In this document: positions 41,156 through 53,268 of the stretch, in pieces
How the letters are laid out: every line of letters starts with the position of its first letter
Position numbering within the stretch: the first letter of the stretch is position 1
Source: Lethocerus indicus
Lineage: Eukaryota; Arthropoda; Insecta; Hemiptera; Belostomatidae
Direction: 5' to 3'
DNA: 64,000 nt
Assembly: GCA_019843655.1 (NCBI GenBank)
Contig: JACDQD010000003.1
Span: forward strand, 33,964,224 to 34,028,223
Made by a program: the position numbers and the translations under genes
Notes under the pieces: generated by a model
Told to the model about the DNA's origin: nothing
What the model saw: only the letters and a program-made list of their open reading frames with translations
The model's database searches: none

Positions 41156-42036
41156 TTAGGTCGAGTCATAAGTAACATCCGGTTTTTTTTAATCAGACAT
41201 TTATTTTGCCCTCATTGACTAACGAAATTATATTAATTTATTAAGTATTCGCCACTATTATCTATAACCTTCCCCACTCTTCCTGGCAGTTTATCAATTC
41301 CTTTCTTGTAAAATTTGGTCGGTTTGAAGTGGAAGAAGTTTTCGAGACAGCCTGCCTAAATCGCTCTTCAGAATTGAAGGTTTTTCCATTCAAAATGTTT
41401 TGTAAGGGACAGAAAAGGCGGTCGTCTGTCTGTAAGGTGGACGTGGTAAAACAGACCATCCTCCCTCAAAAATATTTTCTTGAGTCACCCTCGCTGCATA
41501 CTGTACACTGAGATTGTGAGGACATATTCCCAACCTGCTGACTTTCCCTAATTTCTCCAGGTGGCGGTTAACAGTCGATTGTGATGAGTATTCAACTTTT
41601 CCGCTATAACTCTCGTCGATTTCGACGTTGATTTTGCTCCGATATCGCCTTTAAAAGGCCGCCGTCAAAGTCGAAACGACGTCCCGCCCTCGGTTCGTCC
41701 TTCAAGGTCGTATCTCCGGAACGGAATTCTATAAACCAATTTCTAACTGCCCTATCAGTTATCAGTCCTTCACCGTATACACTGCATATTTTTTCAGCCC
41801 TCGCCTCAGCACAATTGCCCCGTTTAAATTCCCAAAGCATTACACGACGAATACGCACTTTCTGATTCTCCATTTCGGGGATTAAAAAAACAGTTTAACG
41901 TAACGCGTATCGCACAAAACAGAGTTGACAAAAGATTAATCGAATATATAGTGAAAACAAAAATTTTTTGTCACCAGCAGATACCAACAATAGATTCTAC
42001 TTAACTGCATCGGAAGTTACTTATGACTCGACCTGA
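41156..42036 (-). mobile_element. Mariner element, internally deleted, with intact termini
   Basis: The ends are inverted copies: TTAGGTCGAGTCATAAGT on the left, and TCAGGTCGAGTCATAAGT reading inward from the right, with similarity over about 27 bp. Both sides are flanked by TA (41154-41155 and 42037-42038), the duplicated mariner target. The element is 881 bp, against about 1.3 kb for full-length mariners, so roughly 400 bp is missing. Its decayed transposase lies on the minus strand (41233-41873). With near-identical termini it could in principle be mobilised in trans by a related transposase, like other deletion derivatives. Confidence 0.95.
41233..41873 (-). pseudogene. Mariner transposase, frameshifted and lacking the catalytic core
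   Basis: The frame opens MENQKVRIRRVMLWEFKRG at 41873 and runs 89 codons through the N-terminal DNA-binding region, with ICSVYGEG, DRAVRNWF and LKDEPRAGR typical of mariner transposases. After a frameshift comes NTHHSTVNRHLEKLGK and HNLS, the end of the second helix-turn-helix and linker. The sequence then jumps to the C-terminal part: DDRLF and LQNILNGKTFNSEE, where the third catalytic Asp sits ahead of the HLF-type motif, then in a shifted frame KPTKFYKKGIDKL and finally GEYLIN and stop at 41233. The segment with the first two catalytic aspartates is deleted, so no active enzyme can be made. Confidence 0.93.
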
Positions 42037-44050
42037 TAAATACAGAGTGTTTCCATAAAACTATAAAAAAAAAGACACCGTTTCAATCATATTTTAGACA
42101 TTCTTCGAACTGACGGCAGTTTCCTCCGGCCAGAAAGTCCCCCCCAGAGAATGGGTCGAAGGGCCTGAGCGATCGTAAAACAGCAATAGAAATTCTATGC
42201 AATTGGAAATTGAACGGAGTCCAATTGCTCGGAAGATTCAAGAATGGAGGAGGCCCCCAGACGCCACTCCAACCAACCCGAGACTACGTCAAATAAATAT
42301 ACGTTTTCAATAGATAGGATTCCATTTTGAATCCTATCGAACGTCGTTCCACCGTTTCACCGTATTCCCTGTCTTATTATTACAAAACACGCAACAACTA
42401 GTAGTCCCTGAAAAGATATCTGTGAAAAACCGATAAACTACCGTATTAATGAAGGAAACATAAGCTGATTGACAGTATTGTATTGAATAATCAACTATGA
42501 GGTTTGATTGATACCGTTGACATATTCGGGTAATGTAACGTTTATAGAACAGTTATCATTATTATAATTATGGCATGAACCGATCAAATTGTGACCTATT
42601 AACAATCACCTTATACCACATGAAATACGTATGTATATATACCTTTCGATTTCTTCGTTAGGAGAATAAAATAATGATACTCTCATGTCTGTATAGCGAA
42701 CTGCCCTTCATACGTCCAACAGAATACCTCGTATAATTCCTCGTTACCGGGTACTCCAATACACTATGTTTCACATTGTTCTTTATACATAATTAATTGT
42801 ATCGCATAGTCCTTAATTTGCTTTTAACTGCCCTATTGGGAAATAGGAGAAAGGATAAATAAATAAATCGACGAACAGCTTTACTGATCTTAAAAGAGAT
42901 ATACTAACCAGAAAATTTACCATTATTCACAGAAACGTATGAATTTCATAAATTGTGCAATTGCAACGTACTATTCACAGAATTTCATTTTTGTCACAAT
43001 TGTAAATTGGAACGATGGATGATTCGCGCATGAAATTTGTTATATTTTCGTCTATTCGCAGAATATATAAAAAATGTTTTGTTTGGTATTTTCTTGCAAC
43101 GGCGAAAGCTTTAAAATAGGAATGGAAAATGGTTCATAATTCTATTTGATGACCAGAAATCTCCCCGGTATCCCTTTTTTTTGGATGGTTTCGGAGGACT
43201 GAGAAACTCTGCCAAGGATAAAATTCGGTAATTTACAGGACACGATTATGCTTTCTCCGGGAGTGTTTCAAGCTTGCTCAATCGCATCAATCACCTTGTC
43301 TCCCTGTATCACTTTAAGAAGGCGAGCTTATAAACAGGAATTTTTTTCCGGTTGCGTTGATTTTGTCGGTAACATTTTAGGCTGTTCAATACGAAATATG
43401 GGAAATTAAAAACTAAACCGAAAGTTAAAATGAACGGTCTATTTTATTGTCTATAATAGTTAGCAATATGGGAATGAGAAAATCAGCAGGACATACGTCC
43501 AGTAGAGGTATTTCATTTGCGGCCCCACAATAATTCGAAACGTATAAATTGCGACATAAAGAATAATATTATTATTACAAATTACATGACGCACCTCGCG
43601 GAAGAAGATGGATATCCTATGGTCTGGATCAATACTCCAATCTATCATGTTCAATTATTCCAACTCAGATCCACTGCCAAACCAATCAGGGATATTGCCA
43701 ATAAATATGAACAATAGGCTTATGAATAATAATCGGTCAATAGATTGCCGGGTATCAGACGAGGCGCTATCCATTGTAAGTGGGCAAAGTTTCTAGAAAT
43801 TGGACAACAGGTGGATTCCACGAAACTGTAATTGAATTGCGGTCTTCATTCGGCCGAGTATATATCTGACATAGTATAGAAATAGTTTGCTGATATAGGT
43901 TCCCGCCTCCAGTATAAATTCAAATTCTATTGTAGATTCCCCCCCAATATGAATATTATAGACAAAAGTCTCTTAAATTAATAGAAATAAAGTCAGAGCG
44001 CTTTAGAAACCAATGTATAGACGTCCAATTTACATAAACATGCTGATTTC
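42037..44050. other. No gene seen
   Basis: ACAGAGTGTTTCCATAAAAC at 42043 resembles the start of some Tc1/mariner-type termini, but no partner end is found. GATAGGATTC/GAATCCTATC near 42317-42342 is a perfect 10-bp hairpin. Otherwise nothing is recognised. Confidence 0.5.
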
Positions 44051-44141
44051 AATACGGCGCTTGTAATACTAACCTGAACAACACTTGGACAGAGAAGCCG
44101 ATTTCCTGCACGACCGGTTTGCAGACTTCGTGCGCCGTATT
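44051..44141 (+). repeat. Tiny repeat R5, copy 2
   Basis: Terminal inverted repeat AATACGGCGC (44051-44060) and GCGCCGTATT (44132-44141), 91 bp in all. TAATACTAA.CC just inside the left end matches the TGATACTAA.CCC of the other copies. A lone TTGCGCCGTATTTT near 44352 may be a further half-end. Confidence 0.6.
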
Positions 44142-47100
44142 CCTATACATCCCTATCTTAGTATATAAATGCTAATTTCTACGTTCAAAAATAGAAACAA
44201 TTAGACAAAATTCGGAAATTTTAAATGATTGATGTGTCTACAGAATTCAGTCCGGCGAATTTTGCTAAAGAATTTAAATGCAACCTTCTTGTTGCATTTA
44301 CAGCATAAGACTGCAATCTGTTAATATATATTTATATATATAAAACTGAGTATTGCGCCGTATTTTGTGGCATCAAAAAAGCATTTTGGTCCTTCCTGGC
44401 CGTTGTATTTTTTCCCCCCTACCTGGTGAAAATAAAGTTATATTTTTAGAGGTAAGGACGAACGTCTGAAGAGCCCGTCCCGTCATCGAGTATGAGCTGT
44501 AGTACCCAAGGGATTTTTATTTTGATATGTTCCAGAGATGTGGCTTTATTTACTACCGATTCGAGTACACCACGAGTATAAAATATTCCAAAATATTTTA
44601 GTCGACAAAATATTCCTGTGGAGGAACAGCGCTGTCCCCTCCTTTTGATGTACCCTTATGTAGTCCCGCTTCATCATCATCCTTGAGGACCTGAAGCGGT
44701 GCCTAGTCGATTCCCAGGGGGGATTGTCTCGGCACGCTCCAGAGAGATTTCCCTTCATCCCCTTCCACCCCTTTACCCGGGAGTTCTTCCCGTTCAGAGG
44801 CTGCGGTATAAGCTCCCTACGATGCCATAGGAATGCCGGGACATTTACCAGGAGTTATATCGTTCAGGAGTTATCAAATAAAATAAAAAAGGTATACAGA
44901 ATCATAAATCCCGACGCTGTTCCCCATCGACATGTACGAATTTAAGTAACTGTATCAACAGTGTTATAGTGCTAACGACGGTATACGACGGGTGGTATGT
45001 GTGTGCGAGTGATTGGAGTTAGTGTAATTTAAGTTCTCGGGTTTTCATTACTGTAACTTACTACAGATTACTGAACTAACATTGTGAACAACACAAGTAC
45101 ATTTAGACCTAATATTTGATCTGAAGGCCATTGGTATATCGTCTACGACATCCTATGTATATTTCGCTGCACCGACGGGTACCCGGGTTCGACATTTCAT
45201 TCGGGGGAAAACTCAAATAGCCCCAACATGAAATTCCGAACATCATAAACACGAGCGGTGTACCGGTTCGGTTTTAAGTCGTCCGCAATAACATGCGGCC
45301 CGTTTCGGACTTGCCAATTAACCGGCTCTCGGATTCTCGTTTCAAGCTCGGCTAAGTCCCAACTTAAGTCGGGTCGTGGGGGCCGGATTAAACTCTGGGG
45401 CTGGAATGGGGGGGATGGGTGGTGGGTTCTCCGCCCTTAAAGTCCGGTCGCGTGTAGGCCAGAGCTTCAGAGTCCTTCTGTGAAGTCCCCTCTCGGGCGC
45501 TGCGTCTAACTTACAATTTTACGCTGCTGTCCACAAGATGTATTGGACGAAGCGACCGTGAAGTCAAACTTCCTCTGGGTAGAGAACACAATTTCGTATA
45601 AATTAATAGCGTAAAATAAAACCTTGCAATTAGTATAGGGAACTGTACACTGTAAACAAATTTAGGTTCCTTCTGGTCCGAAAATATTTCAATAGAATCT
45701 CTAGATATTTGCTATTTCACTGTAAACTGTTTAATGTCTCTCGTAAAAGTATTATTTTTAAAAAAGTATCTGTTAGCAACTAATTATGCATTTTACAGTA
45801 TCATCCACAACAAAATCTTCGTTGAAAATTATAGGAGAAAATATCAGAGGAGGAGTAAACATCTCGTTGTATAGAAGTTTGTCCAAGAGCGATCGGAAAG
45901 GTAGACCGGTATTGTGTTCTCGAGTCGGTCAGTACACGATGTCAATAACACAACGGACTCCTTTACACTATTGTATTAACCAGCGGCAACAGGTAGGAGG
46001 AACAAGAACTTCTGACAAGGTCCTAACCAGCAGAACCATCGCAGATCATGACAGAATTCCATCGAACCCAGTATACGAAAATTCAAAAGCTATACTTAAC
46101 ATTCTGCACTACCTCGAAGAACAAGGTAACATCAAATAGGTGAATTCGAAACATTTCTAAACACAAACATAATAGTGGTCGAAAGGTCGTATAACATAGG
46201 GGGTAAAAATCTTGAAAATTATTCGTTACATTAGACAGACATTAGCTTTATTCGTTAACCAAAAGATGATGGTGTGAATTCGGAGTTAATAATCAGATTA
46301 TGATTATGAAACAGGTATAGTAACAGGTATCGATCTAGTAGTCGTTGAGATGGGCTTCCGTTTGATACAAAAAATGTGATATAATATCAAAACGAATTAG
46401 CTCTACAAGCGGAATCCCTAAGGGGAACTTCCCCCGCCCCCGCCCCTTCTTCCTCTGGGTATACACTTTGGGAAAGATAAATGGTCCAGCTTCTCGGTCT
46501 GCCCCATTCTGCGGGGAATCAATTAAACTGTCAACAAACAACGATTAGGCAAGATATCGACGCTCGGACCAATCGACAACAATCGCAATACTAAATATCA
46601 CCCGCAAACGGAGGATTTTACAGGGGTAACACTGGATGAGCATTTTGATTTCAAAATACAACACTATATACGCCGTTCACGTAATTTGGCATTTACGTTT
46701 ACATTCGCGGTATAATTACACACCGACATAAACGAAACAAAATGTCTCACAGGTGCCACGGCATTAGAAAACTTTTTTTCCCAGAAGTGCAATATGACCT
46801 GCAGTTGGGGGGGGGCTGGTAAATGTGACCAACATTGTCGTTTTTAACGCAACATAATAGCCTATAGGGCATTCTGTTACACTTATTATTTGCCTATTTC
46901 GTGCTACCGCAAGTATTATTTTATATTGATGAAATTGTTAAATTTTACTACTCATAATGCGTCGTTTCTAAAATCTTTGTTTCATGAGGTTTATCAACCC
47001 CCTTTGCCATTATAAATACATTCATTTTTTTTTTAATTTGAATCATGCCTCGGGTTTATATACTGTATAATAACAATATACAGAAAGAAGAAATAATTGA

Positions 47101-48683
47101 GAGCATTGAGAGCTCTCAGTACCAGAAACTCCTCTTATCACTGATTAGCTAATCGAGGCGGACGGTTTAGTGCGGCGGTTCACTTGGAAAACAGCGAAAC
47201 GGGTTGAAACTGCTGAACTGGCTTTATCTTAGAAAAATATCTTATCTGGCGACGGTCGGACCTAAGGATAAACTCTTGGCTCGGGGATCGACCGAGGGGA
47301 CCGGGTGGCGTACCAAATTGAATCCTGGAAATTTATAATCAACAATAAAATAAGATCACCAGAAGCCCGACTCCGGTGGCAAGTGTACCCAGTTTATAGT
47401 ATTAGAGTATTCCCACTTAAAACCATCACTATGATAAGCCCCCGAGAGTGGGGGTCGTCGACCCTCCCTTGAATGAAACTCAAGATTTCTACTTACATTT
47501 ACTTCGCGCGGACGATTTACTATCGATACAATTTCCCCCGTTGGTCTAAGAATTAAATTAAACGGCATTAACTGTCTGTTACTAACCTGATACAAACGGG
47601 GATTGGTATCCATTAGGCGGGCCCGAACTTATCCCGCATGCGGGCCTCAAAAACATAAGGGACCGCATCAATTAGGAAACGGGCCCGCATTAGAATTCGT
47701 GCGGAATTCAAACTGCGTGAAGACATTTTCACTAATTGCCATCGACGGACAGTCCTGAATAAACCTTTGTCGCTATCCGCGACCCATTATTAGGCCGGGA
47801 GAGCAATAAATGGGCTATAAATTAAAAACTTCTTCGTTTTTATAACCCCGCTTCCTATTCACTGCTCTGGATCTTCCTGGGTTTAGTCCAATGGTCTAAT
47901 TGAGCCCATAATTAATCGATCGGCTATTTTACCCGATATTAAAACTCATTAATGATATTCCTTACGGTTACTGTGATGGAAAATATCAAATCTTAGAGTT
48001 TCTGTTCCCAATTGGTGTCCAAGTAGTAACAATAGTAAGTATATTTAATTGGTATCGAGTTCTAAGCCAATATCTATTTCCAAGACAACCAACAAATACT
48101 TTTTAGTCGATATCGCGAGTAAAATAATCGAGAATTGGACCTCACCAAATATATCTTAAACTATTCAGATTTGCTATTTTATAGATGCAATAAGCAAGGA
48201 CGTTTCCGCTATTTTCGCTCAATTGTTCGAATTTAATCTGTTGAAGTTCCCATGAATATTAACCGATTTAATTATTTACATTTAATAAAAATTACGTAAC
48301 GGGATTAAAAGGTAAGAAATAATTTGACGCGAATCGCCCTACAGTATTGTCAATAAACTGAAAACGGTCTGGAATATTAACCTGCTAGGAAAAATACATT
48401 TAACAAATGTCAGGTCATTCCAGACTGTCGACAGGAAGCGAAATTTAATTTCGGACATTTGTCTTGTGCTTCGTGAAGGTTTGGAATTTCATTGCACTCG
48501 CGATCCTATATTTCCACCCACCGATTCGGGCTTACGCCGGACTGCTTTCAGATTCCTGCTGTCGTCTGGTAACCTTCCGTTAATAATATACAGCGGCGTT
48601 AGTCCTCAGTCATGGCTGCTACCGAACAATTAAAATTTCGGTACAATTCCGTAATATTTCAATAAGATAATCTTATCTCTTTT
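44142..48683. other. No gene seen (4.5 kb)
   Basis: I see no supported feature. AAATGCAAC/GTTGCATTT near 44274-44298 is a 9-bp hairpin. The 117-codon frame at 45786-46139 and the 85-codon minus frame at 47356-47613 resemble nothing known. A small palindrome, CCCGCATGCGGG, lies near 47633. Confidence 0.5.
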
Positions 48684-48900
48684 TGTAGGTTCGTGATGTT
48701 TCTGTCTCCTCTCGCCGGTTTGGTCTTTTGCTAGACCGGGGTTTCGGCCGCTCGCCATCTTCAGTAGCGCTGTGTTAGTCACTGTTAGCACTTTGGATGT
48801 TTTTCGGGCGTCCTCACTGCACTGTCACTTTTTTGTGAGGATGTCATGATTTTTGTACAGTATTCCAACCCCTCGCAGGACCACAAAACAGGTATATTAA
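48684..48900 (-). mobile_element. Fold-back family member, one arm, with hammerhead-like core
   Basis: It matches 62174-62475 but lacks the second arm: the sequence jumps from GTCACTTT to ACAGTATTCC. On the minus strand the core (48730-48768) reads GCTA, CTGAAGA, T, GGC-loop-GCC, GAAACCCCGGTC, TAGC, which is the layout of a minimal hammerhead ribozyme. This copy has two extra C in the short third helix. The right end, CAACCCCTCGCAG.ACCACAA and AACAGGTATATTAA, is shared with the copies at 55145 and 62174. Confidence 0.75.
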
Positions 48901-49930
48901 ACTTTATCTTTTTTTGTCGGATAAAAACAAAATCCACTGGGGATATTGGATGCAATATTAGTAGAGGAGGATTCCCAGTAATACACCCCAACTCCAGGTA
49001 TATTGAGGATCCCAAAACCTACTATATATGAATAATATAAAAATAATGACAGTAATAACAATTACTAACTTTTGACGCGATCGCTTAATACTGAACAACC
49101 TCGGTTGGCGGGGCTTGACACCCTGCTATTCCGGGATTTTTCCTTATTCAATTTTTTTTTTGCCAAGATTCCGAGCTGCACCCTGATGATGATTAACCAG
49201 TAAGAGTTACGAAACACCGGGAGGACCCAGGGGGGAAAGGGTTAAGGGCTTCCACTAGTTCACGCCGTTTCCAAAGGCAGGAAATATCCTGCAGGGTGAC
49301 AACATCTGCTAAAGGTTTCTCCAACGGTATTATATATACCGGATGCCACCGGAAGTTAGTGATAATTTAGAGGGTCGCGAAAAGAGGTTTCTACTGAAAA
49401 GGCTATTTTGATGCAGAGGAAACTGGGCTTGTTTTTACGCGACTTAATAATTTATAGGGAAGGGTTCGTCGTCAATTAGGGACATTTTCCTGACCCCCGA
49501 AGGACAGAATTGGTGCCAGAAGTGTGGCCGCGTACACTGGTCGAGATGGGACCGAGACGCCACTAACGGAGGTAGTGGCTGCTAAAAGGAGGGCCCCCAT
49601 GACAATGGGCAATGGGTCGGCCGCCAATAATGGGACCCCACAGGGGGGTCTAAGGGCTCCAACAAATAGCCAATCCCGCAGTCCACACCTACAGATTGGA
49701 AGATCACTGGCCACGTTTAAAAGCCCAATTTGGCCTATCGCATTTTCTGATTTGGTTTTTTTTTTTTCAACATAATAGGACTTTAGAATTACAGACTTTT
49801 ATAATTATGCCTTACCCACCAATAAGCCTATCTTAGCTACCCGAGTGTCTTACAAAGTTTCATTCATTCAACTGATTACTAGGTTCGGATATAGAATAAC
49901 GCAATAACACTGTCTGGACTGTCGAGACCA
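48901..49930. other. No gene seen; one GC-rich block
   Basis: A GC-rich stretch at about 49480-49720 is open on both strands (about 80 codons each). The plus frame has a Gly/Asn/Arg-rich peptide (for example PMTMGNGSAANNGTPQGG). No similarity is recognised and no splice pair is convincing. CTGATGATG...GAAAC near 49179-49215 superficially recalls a hammerhead core but lacks a proper fold. Confidence 0.45.
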
Positions 49931-50262
49931 CTACTGAAAAGGTCTTCACCACTAACTATAGCCAACAAATTGACAATATAGACAGCTATATTGAAACCGA
50001 AGTGGACATACAGCATCGAACTATAGGGACGCCGCCAACATCAAACCTGTGCTCATATTCCAATCGAAAGTCCTTCAAACCGTCCTCAAAGCTCCCCGGT
50101 ATGTTTCCACTCGCATGTCCTCAACATAAGTACATAAAATCCAGAGTTTCCCAAGTTTCATTCCCGTCTTTCTCCTAATCCCAATTCTCCCTCGTTCAAT
50201 CCCTTTCCTCCGTTACCCATCCATTATCCTCCCCCCCCTAGGCGGCTTAAACGCCAGAGATC
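49931..50262 (+). pseudogene. Jockey-clade LINE, 3' end of reverse transcriptase ORF, decayed
   Basis: From 49931 one frame reads LLKRSSPLTIANKLTI, stop, then TAILKPKWTYSIEL, stop, G. This follows the jockey pattern LL.RRSKLSL.NKLLIYK.ILKP.WTYGI.LWG, with Tyr and Trp codons turned into stops. After a shift, from 50037, comes NIKPVLIFQSKVLQTVLKAP then RYVST, equivalent to the family's I...FQSK.LR.I..APWYV. RLKR follows at 50242. The catalytic domain is absent. It is a 5'-truncated, multiply mutated relic, on the opposite strand to the relic at 40190-40593. Confidence 0.9.
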
Positions 50263-50709
50263 TTCTCCACTAGTCCCAGAGTGGTCTGGAACAAGCCGAG
50301 AAAGCGTCGCCCAATGTGGGTGATTGAAAATATCCACGATTGTGCAACGAGAGAATCCACCGAATATATTATATTTCGATTCGGTTCTTCGTTGCTGGAG
50401 ATGTGCCGGTGCCCCCTCTCGAGTACGAGTGGAGATGCCGGCATATAATGAGAGTAGATCCGGGGATAAGGAGCAATTTTATTGAAGAGCTACGGTAGCC
50501 CCGAGAGGCTAGCTGGCCCGTATTACGACTACCGTCGCGGATTCAGTTCTTATTCAATTGCAAATATGACTTACGACCTATTTCGAGATGCCGAACTGAG
50601 TGAGGGAATTACGAAGCACCGGTCGATTGAAGCTGAAACCTGTATGGCGAAATTTTACCAAGCGCTATACCATTATATACCAAACAATTCGTCCTCAGAT
50701 TAGAGTCCG
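50263..50709. other. No gene seen
   Basis: A 73-codon frame at 50482-50703, opening on TTG, lies between the LINE relic and an R3 copy. It has no recognised similarity. Confidence 0.5.
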
Positions 50710-50820
50710 TCCGTGTTCTTGTCGATGAAGAGGAAAATAAATTAGTTCAGATGTGAACGTTAATGAATCACTCGCAAGGCAATATTGAGAGCAAAACTTT
50801 CACACATAACACCAGAAGGG
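50710..50820 (+). repeat. Dispersed repeat R3, copy C
   Basis: GAAAATAAATTAGTTCAGA, GTTAATGAATCACTCGC, AATATTGAGAGCAAAACTTT and CACACATAACACC match copies A and B almost word for word. It is the best-preserved R3 copy in the window. Confidence 0.65.
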
Positions 50821-51394
50821 AGAAGTAACAAACTGTCACGATTTCATCCGTACGAACCATTTTTTTATTTATGTAATGAGTTGTAAGAACAACCCTTATT
50901 GGGAACATCCCTTTATTTTATTATCCAGAGTATCACTATCAGTGATTGCACGTAGCTGTCAACTATAAACAGACCCTAATAAAAGTTTAGGCGTTTCTGG
51001 GAATCAATTTATGCCCGAATGCTTTCAACTATATGTCCATTCGCAAGTAGATTAAATGAGCGATTTTATCAATATAATTTTTTCCTGTTCTCTATTGCTC
51101 AATTCCCGCAATTTTACCGTAACACCGTATTCTATATACATCCATATAACAAGCGAAATTATTTCACACGGCACACCATTATTCGGGTTATAATCGCAAT
51201 GTAAATTGAAAGGAAATTAAGGTTAATTAATTATTCTTTTAATATGGGAGCTTATATCCCCGTTCTGAATGCCATCGTATAGTTAAAATATCTCCCACTC
51301 TTATGCTGTATGATCCATTTTTTACTGCGGATACTGTCTGTATCACAAGTATAATTATTACATTCTCTAATATCCAATCACTATTTCAAGTTTC
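50821..51394. other. No gene seen
   Basis: Nothing recognised. Confidence 0.55.
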
Positions 51395-51600
51395 TAATTT
51401 TATTTTAAGTCACGACTAAAATTTCATGAATTATATTTAGCGTTAGTGAGATATGATAACAGAAATATACTTTTGACGGAGATGGTACTCCTGCTCCAAC
51501 GCCCACTCTAGGTAGTAAGGAAATTACGTGGCCGTTTCGTCTTAAGGTGGTACTTGGAATTTTGAGAGCGGTGATGTACTGATTTTAAATTGGTTAAAAT
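51395..51600 (+). repeat. Dispersed repeat R1, copy with 5' end
   Basis: ATTTTAAGTCACGACT, GAATTATATTTAGCG, ATATGATAACAGAAATATAC, TTTTGACGGAGATGGTACTC, CTGCTCC, TTACGTGGCC and CGTCTTAAGGTGG occur in order. Its 5' part matches, inverted, the fragments at 8119-8215 and 8382-8460, and its middle matches 8915-9205 and 18010-18215. It links the fragments into one family. Confidence 0.65.
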
Positions 51601-52107
51601 CTCCTACTCCGCAGGAGTATCTAGAAAAATTATATAAGAATTGCAGAAAAGGAGGAATTGTCTCTCTTTTCCTGTTTTGACCTCATACGTAGGAGAGCGC
51701 AGAAAAATATTAGTTAAATTATTGCCAGTAATAAATTTAAAGATTATATTTGTAACTTCTGGATTATGGACTTCATTAGCCTCAGACCGTTCGGAGGGAA
51801 ACTGGCGAATTTATATTTCCGTACACTGGGATATCGCTAAAAATAGAATTTAACGTCTATAAATTTCAGATGCGCGTCATATTTTTCATTGTAACGACCA
51901 AAAAGTCACCGCGGGTCATTCAGATGGCTCGCGCAATCAGACGTAAAAGGCGACGTGTTCATTCCCCCGGAACGAAGTCCACCATCATTCCATGTCCCAT
52001 TTGACATGACCTGCTGTACGGTGGCAATAATGAACATGTGACAAACAATGTTGGATGGATAGGAATTAATCCGTATTCATTGCCTTTAGCGTGGGGAAAG
52101 GTGGAAT
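51601..52107. other. No gene seen
   Basis: Nothing recognised. Confidence 0.55.
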
Positions 52108-52185
52108 GAAATACGGCGCGCCGTGATACTAAACCCTCGCTGAACTGATGTGTTCACGGATTGCCGCGTTGACGCGCCGTATTTC
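52108..52185 (+). repeat. Tiny repeat R5, copy 3 (intact termini)
   Basis: A 78-bp unit with a perfect 13-bp terminal inverted repeat, GAAATACGGCGCG (52108-52120) and its complement (52173-52185). CCGTGATACTAAACCC just inside the left end and GGATTGCCGCG near the right end recur in copy 1. It is too small to encode anything, and it looks like a very short MITE-type unit or a palindromic site. Confidence 0.65.
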
Positions 52186-53268
52186 TACCCGCGTATTTGT
52201 CCCTCCGAATGTTATTTTGAAAAAATGTCTAGATAATTTATATTTCTTCCATTCAAAACAAGTCTTTTTACCCTTCAAATTATCGCCATTGTAATTGTTA
52301 AACTATAACAATTCCTGATAATGTAAAAAATGTAATTCGAGGTGTTCACTTGTTCGTTTCAGTTGTACTGAAACCTGTGCGCTATAACTTAATTTGAAAA
52401 CTGTAAAAGCTATTTATTCTTTGTTAAATACAATGTAGATTGTATGAACAAAAATAAAATTAATATATTATAAATAAATGTTCATTTTTCGATCAGGTTT
52501 TTCTGAGTTATACCGGCGGATGATGGTTAACGCTATATAATTTCGACAAAATTTGGCCCTCTGTGAATAATCTACGTCAAGTTCGTTTTATCAAACGCGC
52601 TTACAATGAAAATTCCTCCCGAATAACGAAAATAGTCAGGGAAAACTCGAATAAAACCGTCAGAGAAAAAAAACCAAGTTTCTCGACCAAGTAGGGTTTA
52701 CTTTCATTTGCCGAGGAATTCTCCCCTTTTCAATTCCCCGTGAACTTTTTACGCGACCACGTTTCTGCCAAGAATTTTTATAGACGAAAATAAAATTAAT
52801 AAATCAATACAGCCTACGTTATTGGGAGTAAGGATTTAGGACTCGTCCAAGAGGAATTGGCATAAGATCGCGTGGCTAAACTGCTACATATTTTTTTTTA
52901 ATAATGGGGGCATAAGATGAACAACTTTAACTATTCGCCTAAAGAACTAATTTTATCTCTTCATTTGGATTATTTTGTTAATGTTTACACTAGTTAACAA
53001 TTAGCGGAAAAACTTCAAAAATAGTAAAGACATAACATCGGTGTGGCCTAACGCTCTCTAAATTCTCCTGCCTGAACCATTTCGTTATCCTTTAGTAAGT
53101 ATCTATAATATTACAATAATTAATCTTTTACTACGCGACGCAGTCGATCAGCTATACTCCATAGTATAGCATTAAGGAATCTCAGAATATGAACAACTGC
53201 TGTACAAAGTTAAATAAAGTTATTCGTTTGTTATAACCGTTTTTGGTCCGCGAGCGGTTGGAATACCG
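52186..53268. other. No gene seen
   Basis: Nothing recognised. Confidence 0.55.

Noticed and set aside
42043..42062. ACAGAGTGTTTCCATAAAAC as a DNA transposon terminus
   Set aside because: No inverted partner was found downstream. The similar word CAGCGTGTTTGAAAAG at 60840 is also solitary.
42317..42342. Perfect 10-bp hairpin and other 8-9-bp hairpins (3133, 23350, 32531, 35653, 44274, 57430)
   Set aside because: A handful of perfect hairpins of this size is expected by chance in 64 kb, and none has a context suggesting an RNA or regulatory role.
45786..46139. 117-codon plus-strand frame
   Set aside because: No recognised domain, no splice or codon support, and its length is within chance expectation for this AT-rich window.
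49179..49215. CTGATGATG...GAAAC as a hammerhead core
   Set aside because: No adjacent helix II closes the core, and no GTC or helix I partner follows GAAAC.
49472..49775. Overlapping 80-codon frames in a GC-rich block
   Set aside because: Open on both strands because of GC content. No similarity and no convincing splice sites.
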